From: Verrucomicrobiota bacterium | Lineage (GTDB): Bacteria; Verrucomicrobiota; Verrucomicrobiia; Limisphaerales; UBA1096 | Assembly: GCA_014382705.1 (NCBI GenBank) | Contig: JACNJE010000110.1 | Coordinates: 1-61,098, forward strand | Direction: 5' to 3' | Length of the DNA: 61,098 nt | Shown: positions 54,620 to 61,098 of the stretch, piece after piece | Layout: every line of letters begins with the position of its first letter | How positions within the stretch are numbered: the stretch's first letter is position 1 | Translations under genes and position numbers: made by a program | The notes under the pieces: model-generated | Seen by the model: only the letters and a program-made list of their open reading frames with translations | Told to the model about the DNA's origin: nothing | Database searches by the model: none

Positions 54620-55852
54620 TTACTTGTCGGTCAAGGCCGCGACGCCGGGCAGCGCCTTGCCCTCGAGAAACTCGAGGCTCGCTCCGCCGCCGGTGCTCAT
54701 GAAGGTGACTTGGTCGCCGAGGCCGGCGTTGTTCAGCGCCTTCACGCTGTCGCCGCCGCCGATGATGCTCTTGGCCCCGTTGGCGGTCGCCTCGCACACG
54801 GACTTGGCCACGGCAAACGTGCCCCCGGCAAAGCGCTCATCCTCGAAGATGCCCATCGGGCCGTTCCACAAAATCGTCCTCGCCCCGGCGACCACTCCCC
54901 GAAACACCTCCGCCGACTTGGGGCCGATGTCGACGCCCTCGAAATCGACCGGGATGTTTTCGCTGTCGTTCACGCGGTGATCGCCAAACGCGAACTTGCC
55001 GTCGATCTCCGTCGGCTCGGCGATGATGTTGTCGGTCGGGATCAAAAACTGCACGCCGCGCTCGGCAGCCTTGTCGAGAGCGGCCCGGGCGACGTCGACC
55101 TTGTCGGGTTCCACCAACGACTTGCCGACGGTGAGCCCCTTGGCCAGCTTGAAGGTGTATGCCATCGCGCCGCCGATGAGAATCGTGTCGGCCTTCTCAA
55201 GCAGACGGTCGATCACCTTGATTTTATCGGACACCTTCGCCCCGCCGAGAATCACAACGAACGGGCGCTCTGGCGACTCGAGTTCGTCGCCTAGAAATTG
55301 CAACTCGCGCTCCATCAGCAGGCCGGCCACGCATTGGCCGCCTCGAGCGGCAATGAGGTTGGCCACCCCGACGGTGGAGGCGTGTGCGCGGTGGGCGGCG
55401 CCAAAGGCGTCATTCACAAAAATGTCCGTGCCCTTAGCGAGCTGCCCGGCGAAGGCCGGGTCGTTGGCCTCCTCCTCGGCGTGGTAGCGGACGTTTTCCA
55501 ATAGCAGCAGCCCGCCGTCCTCCAGCTTGGCTGCGGCATCCTCGGCCGCTTGGCCAACGCATCGATCGCAAAAGGCAACCGGCTGGCCGATTAAGCCGGC
55601 GAGTTTGTCGGCGACGGGACGCAGGCTCATCGACGGCACACGCTCGCCCTTCGGCCGGCCAAGGTGCGCGGCAAGAGTGATTCTCGCGCCGCGCTCGATC
55701 ATCAACCTGAGCGTCGGCAGCGTGGCGCGGATGCGGGTGTCGTCGTTGATCACCATCATGCCGTCCTGCTCGGCCATCGGTACGTTGTAGTCGACGCGTG
55801 CCAGCACGCGTTTACCCCGCAGGTCGATGTCGTTGATGGTCAGCTTAGCCAT
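54620..55852 (-). CDS. pgk: phosphoglycerate kinase
   Basis: DLRGKRVLARVDYNVPM, AHLGRPKGERVPSMSLRPVAD, LLENVRYHAEEEANDP, VVILGGAKVSDKIKVID, IIGGGDSVKALNNAGLGDQVTFMSTGGGASLEFLEGKALPGV. Confidence 0.97.
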   Translation of the reverse strand: MAKLTINDIDLRGKRVLARVDYNVPMAEQDGMMVINDDTRIRATLPTLRLMIERGARITLAAHLGRPKGERVPSMSLRPVADKLAGLIGQPVAFCDRCVGQAAEDAAAKLEDGGLLLLENVRYHAEEEANDPAFAGQLAKGTDIFVNDAFGAAHRAHASTVGVANLIAARGGQCVAGLLMERELQFLGDELESPERPFVVILGGAKVSDKIKVIDRLLEKADTILIGGAMAYTFKLAKGLTVGKSLVEPDKVDVARAALDKAAERGVQFLIPTDNIIAEPTEIDGKFAFGDHRVNDSENIPVDFEGVDIGPKSAEVFRGVVAGARTILWNGPMGIFEDERFAGGTFAVAKSVCEATANGAKSIIGGGDSVKALNNAGLGDQVTFMSTGGGASLEFLEGKALPGVAALTDK

Positions 55853-55966
55853 TTACCCCCGAAAAAAGGGCGCGAAATCATACCCGCGAACCCTTGGCTG
55901 TCAACGGTTATGTGAAGCTGTTTCAGCCGAAAAACGGCCGTTCTTACTGCAAGCGGGAGCAGGGCG

Positions 55967-55990
55967 GCTTGGCCAAGCGCTTGGCCAAGT
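55967..55990. repeat. tandem double palindrome GCTTGGCCAAGCGCTTGGCCAAGT in the pgk/carA divergent intergenic region
   Basis: Two TTGGCCAA cores at 55969-55976 and 55981-55988, 12-bp period. Confidence 0.93.
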
Positions 55991-56051
55991 TGTTGTTCAT
56001 CACGACGCATAAGGCAAATTCGCGGTGGGAACATCTTGCCGATTGGATGCC

Positions 56052-57251
56052 ATGTCCATACTCTCCCCGGCGATGTCTGGCTTGGGGCCCAAGGCCATCC
56101 TCGCACTGGAGGACGGCACTATTTTCGAGGGGCAGGCGTTTGGCGCTGCGGCGTCGGTCGCCGGGGAGGTTTGTTTCAACACCTCCATGACGGGGTATCA
56201 GGAAATCCTGACCGACCCGTCGTACAAGGGGCAGATTATCACGATGACCTATCCGCTCATTGGCAACTACGGCGTCAACGAGCAGGACGTGGAGTCGTAC
56301 CAGACGCACGCCAGCGGGTTTGTCGTGCGCGAGTTGTCGCCGGTCGTGAGCAACTACCGTGCAGACAGCTCGCTCGGTGACTACATGGAGCGCAATGGCA
56401 TCCCCGGCATCGAGGGAATCGACACGCGGGCGCTGACCAAAAAGCTCCGCGTCCGCGGCGCAATGAACGGCTACCTCACGACGGAGGAGGGAGCCACCGC
56501 CGAGAGCGCCTTGGCCAAGGCGAAAGCGTGGCCGGGCCTGATCGGTGTCGATTTCGTGAAGGAAGTCACCCACGAGTCAGCATTTGCATGGGACGAGGAG
56601 GATGCATTGAGCCCGGCATTCCGGCTGCCTAAGGGGCCACGCGAGATCGACGGCCGGATCCAGCGCGATCCGATGCCGGCGGCGGACATCCCGATTGTTG
56701 CGTACGATTTCGGCATCAAGTACAACATCCTGCGCAAGCTGAGACAGACCGGCTTTGCGGTGACGCTGGTTCCGGCGAACACACCGGCGGAGGAGGCGTT
56801 GAAGCACAAGCCGGCCGGTATTTTTCTCTCAAACGGCCCCGGCGACCCGGCGGCGGTGACGTATGCGGCGGAGGCGGTTAAATCGTTACTGGAGAATGGG
56901 TTGCCGATTTTCGGTATCTGCCTTGGCCACCAAATCCTCGGCTTGGCCATGGGCGGGAGGACGAGCAAATTGAAGTTCGGCCATCGCGGCGCCAACCAGC
57001 CGGTGAAGGATCTCGAGAGCGGCCGGGTGGAGATCACGTCGCAGAATCACGGCTTCACGGTGGACGCCGACTCGCTGCCAAGCGACGTGGCGGTGAACCG
57101 GGTCAACCTCAACGACCAGACGGTCGAGGGACTGCGCCACAAGGCCAAGCCGGTGTTCTGCGTGCAGTACCACCCGGAGGCGTCGCCGGGGCCGCACGAT
57201 TCAAGCGGCCTGTTTGGCGAATTCCGCCAGTTGGTCGAGAAGCACGGCTGA
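56052..57251 (+). CDS. carA: carbamoyl-phosphate synthase small subunit
   Basis: [96 protein letters not shown]. Confidence 0.97.
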   Translation: MSILSPAMSGLGPKAILALEDGTIFEGQAFGAAASVAGEVCFNTSMTGYQEILTDPSYKGQIITMTYPLIGNYGVNEQDVESYQTHASGFVVRELSPVVSNYRADSSLGDYMERNGIPGIEGIDTRALTKKLRVRGAMNGYLTTEEGATAESALAKAKAWPGLIGVDFVKEVTHESAFAWDEEDALSPAFRLPKGPREIDGRIQRDPMPAADIPIVAYDFGIKYNILRKLRQTGFAVTLVPANTPAEEALKHKPAGIFLSNGPGDPAAVTYAAEAVKSLLENGLPIFGICLGHQILGLAMGGRTSKLKFGHRGANQPVKDLESGRVEITSQNHGFTVDADSLPSDVAVNRVNLNDQTVEGLRHKAKPVFCVQYHPEASPGPHDSSGLFGEFRQLVEKHG

Positions 57252-57278
57252 CCTTGGCCAAGCGCTTGAACGGCGGGA

Positions 57279-57791
57279 CTATTTTTCAACCCTTCGGAAC
57301 GTCCCCGGGTTGATGAACAGATTCTTGTGTCCCTTGTGCTTCTTGAAGGAGCGTGTCAGGGCGGCGGAGGTCTTGAGTTCGTCATCCACCAGTTCGGCGT
57401 TCAACAGCTTGATTTCGAGATTCGCGCCGTTCAGTTGATACGAGGCGACGTGGTAAAGGTTTTTCTCCTCCTTGTCCGGGGAGCCTTTGTGGGTGCCGAT
57501 GGCCTGAAGCTGGACGCACTGCACCCCGCCGATCTTGACGGGGTAGGCCCGGAAATACATGGCGTCTTCCCCGATGGGATAATGAATCATGTATTCGGTG
57601 CCCGAGTATTTCAGAACCATCATCCGCTCCTTTTTTTCTTTTTCTTCCCCGGCATCCGGGATGAGTTCCCAGAGGCCGAGCACGGATGAATCCACTGCAA
57701 CGGAGGGTTCTTTCGTCAAGGGCACCTCATACTCGCACCCACAAAAAAGCAAGACAGCCCCCATCAACAGCGCTGTCTTGCTCTTCGTCAC
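57279..57791 (-). CDS. hypothetical lipoprotein
   Basis: MTKSKTALLMGAVLLFCGCEYEVPL signal/lipobox; no recognised domain. Confidence 0.7.
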   Translation of the reverse strand: MTKSKTALLMGAVLLFCGCEYEVPLTKEPSVAVDSSVLGLWELIPDAGEEKEKKERMMVLKYSGTEYMIHYPIGEDAMYFRAYPVKIGGVQCVQLQAIGTHKGSPDKEEKNLYHVASYQLNGANLEIKLLNAELVDDELKTSAALTRSFKKHKGHKNLFINPGTFRRVEK

Positions 57792-57806
57792 GATGTCGTT
57801 CCCCGG

Positions 57807-58316
57807 TTAACTTGTCGGAGCCTCCTCCGCGGTGGCCTCGGTTTCCTCTTGGGGGAGCGGGTTGCTGCTCTCCACGCGCACTTTAAGTGTGGTGGCGACC
57901 TCTGGATGCAGTCGCAACTCGACGTCGTGGTCGCCCACCATGCGGATCGGCTCGTTGAGGTGAACTTTGCGGCGGTCGATCTTGATCTCGAACTGCTCGT
58001 AGAGCTGCTCGATGATGTTTGCCGGGGTGACCGAGCCGTACATTTTGCCGGTGTCGCCGGTCTTGGCCTTGAGGTGGAGAATCAAGTGCTTGAAGCTGGC
58101 GGCCAGTTCCTTCGCGTCCTTGGCCTCGCGGATCTCGCGATCCCGACGAACCTTGCGAAGGGCTTTCAGGCGGCGCTCGTTGCCCTCGGTCATCGGTATG
58201 GCCAGTCCCTGGGGCAGGAGATAGTTGCGGGCGTAGCCTGTGGCCACGTTGACTTGGTCGGATTCCCCGCCCAGTCCGTCCACATTCTTGATTAGAATAA
58301 CGTCAGTTTTTGCCAT
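57807..58316 (-). CDS. rplI: 50S ribosomal protein L9
   Basis: MAKTDVILIKNVDGLGGESDQVNVATGYARNYLLPQGLAIPMTEGN. Confidence 0.96.
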   Translation of the reverse strand: MAKTDVILIKNVDGLGGESDQVNVATGYARNYLLPQGLAIPMTEGNERRLKALRKVRRDREIREAKDAKELAASFKHLILHLKAKTGDTGKMYGSVTPANIIEQLYEQFEIKIDRRKVHLNEPIRMVGDHDVELRLHPEVATTLKVRVESSNPLPQEETEATAEEAPTS

Positions 58317-58347
58317 GAGTCGCTTTTGCTGCTTGTAAATTTTTCGC

Positions 58348-58794
58348 TCAGAACGGGACGTCGTCGTCCCCGGGGCCGTCAATAGGCGGCCCGTCTGCGG
58401 GTTGGGAGGGAGGGGGAGCGGATTGCCGTGGGGCAGAACCATCGCTTTCGACTTGTCCACTTCCGCCGCCAACGAAGCTGAACCGTTCGAGTACCACGCC
58501 GAGCCTGCTCCGGTTTTGCCCGGTGTTCTTGTCCTCCCACTGGTCGAGCTTAAGGCGGCCCTCGACCAGGATTGGGCGGCCTTTCTGCATATATTGGCCA
58601 AGTGTCTCAGCCTGTTTTCCAAAGGCATCGATGTCCACGAAAGTGGTTTCCTCCTTCTGCTGGCCCTCGGCGTCCCGCCAGACGCGGTTGACGGCGAGGC
58701 CCAGCTTGGCGATTGCGGTTCCGCTGGGGGTGTAGCGCAACTCGGGGTCGCGCGTCAGGTTGCCCATCAGGATGACTTTGTTGAAGCTCGCCAT
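58348..58794 (-). CDS. ssb: single-stranded DNA-binding protein
   Basis: MASFNKVILMGNLTRDPELRYTPSGTAIAKLGLAVNR ... C-terminal DDDVPF. Confidence 0.97.
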   Translation of the reverse strand: MASFNKVILMGNLTRDPELRYTPSGTAIAKLGLAVNRVWRDAEGQQKEETTFVDIDAFGKQAETLGQYMQKGRPILVEGRLKLDQWEDKNTGQNRSRLGVVLERFSFVGGGSGQVESDGSAPRQSAPPPSQPADGPPIDGPGDDDVPF

Positions 58795-58837
58795 GAAAGG
58801 AGTTTAATCGGGTTGCAATCCGGAATCAACCCGCGAT

Positions 58838-59125
58838 TCACCCCGGCTTGGTGAAGAATACGCGGAAGACGTCTTTGAGCTTGAGCAGGCGCTTTTTCAG
58901 GTCGCCAGTCGCTGCCGGGTCGCCCTCGAACGTGACCTCGAGGTAGTAGCCGTCCGGGTTTTTGCGGTTGGCCACCCGGACAAAGTTCCTCTGGCCCACG
59001 GCGTTGAATTCGCCGACCTTCCCACCGGCCGTGTCGATCTCGGCCGAGATGAGGGTCTGCAGTTCCTCGACGGTGCTCTCACGCCCCGTCTCCTTCAGGA
59101 TGATCGTCCCTTCGTATTTCGTCAT
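58838..59125 (-). CDS. rpsF: 30S ribosomal protein S6
   Basis: MTKYEGTIILK ... GYYLEVTFEGDPAATGDLKKRLLKLKDVFRVFFTK; position next to ssb. Confidence 0.9.
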   Translation of the reverse strand: MTKYEGTIILKETGRESTVEELQTLISAEIDTAGGKVGEFNAVGQRNFVRVANRKNPDGYYLEVTFEGDPAATGDLKKRLLKLKDVFRVFFTKPG

Positions 59126-59723
59126 CTGTCTTGTTTCCTGTCGGGGAACAGTCCCCGTTGTAATTGTTCATGGCCGGCCCGATGCCTTGCCGCACCCAGC
59201 AGGCGAGTTGGTCCGCCGCCGTTTCCAGCACCTTTCCCAGCAGTTCGGCTTCCGCCTCGGCAAATCTGCCGAGCACGAAGCCGGACACTTCCCGGTTTGG
59301 TTCCGGGCGGCCGACCCCCAGCCGGAGCCGGGCAAAAGCGTCATTTCCCAGCAACCCCTGGATGGAATCCAGACCCCGATGGCCGCCTGTGCCGCCGCCG
59401 GGGCGCATCCGTACGGCACCAAGCGGCAGGTCGATGTCATCGACCACCACCATGATCCGCCCGACGGGAATCTGGTAAAACTTGGCCAACGGCACCACGG
59501 ATTGGCCACTCAAGTTCATGTAGCCCTGTGGCTTGCACAGGAGGACGGGGCTGCCGTCCTGCCTGCCCTTGGCCAAGTGGGTGGCGAACTTTTTGTTCAC
59601 TTCCCACTCCGCGCCCAAGCGCTTGGCCAAGCGGTCGAGCACCATGAACCCGGCGTTGTGCCGCGTGTCGGCGTACCCTTTCCCGGGATTGCCCAAGCCC
59701 GCGATCAGGTATGTCTCTTCCAT
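59079..59723 (-). CDS. pth: peptidyl-tRNA hydrolase
   Basis: YLIAGLGNPGKGYADTRHNAGFMVLDRLAKRL, LLCKPQGYMNLSGQSV, VVVDDIDLPLGAVRMRPGGGTGGHRGLDSI. Confidence 0.96.
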   Translation of the reverse strand: MEETYLIAGLGNPGKGYADTRHNAGFMVLDRLAKRLGAEWEVNKKFATHLAKGRQDGSPVLLCKPQGYMNLSGQSVVPLAKFYQIPVGRIMVVVDDIDLPLGAVRMRPGGGTGGHRGLDSIQGLLGNDAFARLRLGVGRPEPNREVSGFVLGRFAEAEAELLGKVLETAADQLACWVRQGIGPAMNNYNGDCSPTGNKTDDEIRRDDHPEGDGA

Positions 59724-59785
59724 ACGCGGGCCTTCTCAAAGATCACGGCGAACCGGCCGATCCGGCAGGTCGCCACTTAAAATTA

Positions 59786-60475
59786 TCAACCTTCCTTCTT
59801 GTCCCCGCCCTCGGCACCGTCTTCTTTCTTGGCACCTTCTTGTGCCGGGGCTTCGCCCTCGGCAGTGGCTTCTTCCGCCCCCTCTGCCGCCGCCGCTGCC
59901 TCTTCGGCCTCGGCCATCATCTGCATGCGGGAGGTTGCAATGGCGATCACTAAAGCCTTCGGCGAACCGATCGCGACGACCCCTTTTGGCAGGTCAAGAT
60001 CCACCAAGTGCAGGGATTGGCCGACATCAAGGTTTGTGACATCGGGCTCGAGGCTTTCGGGGATGTCCGCCGGCCGGCCTTTCAGCGTGACGGTGTGCAT
60101 CGAGGTCTGCATGACGCCGCCCAGCTTCACGCCCTCGGCGGTGCCAACCGGGCGCAGCGGCACCTGTGCCGTGACAACACTGTCCTTGGTCAGGCGCTTG
60201 AAATCGACATGGATGAATCCGTTGGTCAGGGGGTTCCTCTGGACATCCTGCACCAGTGCGATGCTCTTTTCGCCTTCAATTACCAGTTCGACGAGGAAGT
60301 TCTTCGCCTCGGTGGACTTTGCCGCCTTGCCAAACTGTTTGGCCTCAAGCTCGATGCTCTGCGGGTCGCCGTTGCCGTAAACAACGCCGGGCAGGCCTCC
60401 GCCCTGACGAACTTTTTTGCTGCCTGTGGTCTTGGTCAACGTCCGCGGACTTGCGGCCAATGAGATTGCTTTCAT
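59786..60475 (-). CDS. rplY: 50S ribosomal protein L25/general stress protein Ctc
   Basis: GGLPGVVYGNGDPQSIELEAKQF, NPLTNGFIHVDFKRL, GVMQTSMHTVTLKGRPADIPESLEPDVTNLDVGQSLHLVDLDLPKGV; acidic C-terminus. Confidence 0.93.
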   Translation of the reverse strand: MKAISLAASPRTLTKTTGSKKVRQGGGLPGVVYGNGDPQSIELEAKQFGKAAKSTEAKNFLVELVIEGEKSIALVQDVQRNPLTNGFIHVDFKRLTKDSVVTAQVPLRPVGTAEGVKLGGVMQTSMHTVTLKGRPADIPESLEPDVTNLDVGQSLHLVDLDLPKGVVAIGSPKALVIAIATSRMQMMAEAEEAAAAAEGAEEATAEGEAPAQEGAKKEDGAEGGDKKEG

Positions 60476-60509
60476 GTAATTTGTCCCAAAAATGCCTCCC
60501 CGGCGGCGC

Positions 60510-60999
60510 TCAGGTGGTGCGCGCTCCCTTGAAGCGGAACAGCGAGTTCACCGAGGAATTGTTGTGGATTCGCTGGATGGCTTCCCCCAGCAACCCCGCA
60601 ACGGAGAGGGTGTTAATGTTCAACCCCTCGATTTCGGGGCGGGGGACTGTATCAGTCGTGATCAATTCGTCAATACAAGAGTTTTTCAGCCGGTCAATGC
60701 CCAAATCGTTGAGAATCGTGTGGGAAACGCAGGCCCGGACACTTGCCGCCCCGTGTTCCTTTAGGATGGCCGCCGCATTGACCAGCGTGCCGGCGGTCTC
60801 GGTGAGGTCATCGACTAAAAGTGCGTTTTTGCCTTCAATATCGCCGATAATGCCCACCGACTCCGTGTTGGTGGCGCTCGTGCGGCGTTTGGCGACGATT
60901 GCCAGATCGGCTCCGAGCATTTCCGAGTAGGCGTGGGCCATTTTCAGCCCCCCTACATCCGGGCTGACCACCACTTGGTTATCCTTGTTGGAGGAGTGA
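60510..60999 (-). CDS. prs: ribose-phosphate pyrophosphokinase, C-terminal part only
   Basis: NQVVVSPDVGGLKMAHAYSEMLGADLAIVAKRR ... ALLVDDLTETAGTLVNAAAILKEHGAASVRACVSH; the N-terminal part is replaced by a low-complexity tract at the window end. Confidence 0.9.
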
Positions 61000-61098
61000 G
61001 TAGTACTAGTACTAGTACTAGTACTAGTACTAGTACTAGTACGAGTACTAGTAGTACTAGTAGTACTACTAGTACTAGTAGTACTAGTAGTACTAGTA
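60999..61098. repeat. low-complexity AGT/ACT triplet tract (AGTACT)n with irregular AGT/ACT units
   Basis: agtactagtactagt... for about 100 bp to the window edge, directly abutting the truncated prs ORF. Confidence 0.95.

Noticed and set aside
60999-61098. Telomere-like or genuine microsatellite
   Set aside because: It abuts the window end and truncates an essential gene; a contig-end artefact is the simpler explanation pending read mapping.

Overview
The window is a GC-rich bacterial chromosomal segment. It is probably Verrucomicrobiota/PVC-like, inferred only from the prepilin-like '[17 protein letters not shown]' proteins, the gene content and the intergenic repeat style. It carries gltB-gltD and pntA-pntB. 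It also carries two separate respiratory complex I clusters. Cluster 1 is on the minus strand (nuoA-B-C-D-I-H-J-K-L-M-M-N, no E/F/G). Cluster 2 is on the plus strand (nuoB-C-D-E-F-G-H-I-J-K-L-M-N, no A), with an antisense tRNA-Gln(CTG) between nuoE and nuoF. The accessory block between the clusters encodes a formylglycine-generating-enzyme-like protein, three prepilin-like proteins, an eight-CXXCH cytochrome, RNase R and a large metzincin-like protein. The last part contains dprA, a DRE-TIM aldolase-like gene, an oligopeptide-binding lipoprotein, secG, tpiA, pgk, carA, rplI, ssb, rpsF, pth, rplY and a prs fragment that runs into a low-complexity AGT/ACT tract at the window end. The strongest unexplained signal is a highly iterated palindrome, TTGGCCAA, usually extended to GCTTGGCCAAGC or GCGCTTGGCCAAGCGC. 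I counted about 67 exact TTGGCCAA octamers by eye, where base composition alone predicts roughly one. It occurs in coding DNA in all three reading phases (LAK, LGQ, WPS), in intergenic hairpins, in tandem 12-bp doublets and inside dispersed repeats. It resembles cyanobacterial HIP1 or a DNA uptake/methylation sequence in behaviour, but I do not recognise it. All counts are manual; no searches were run.
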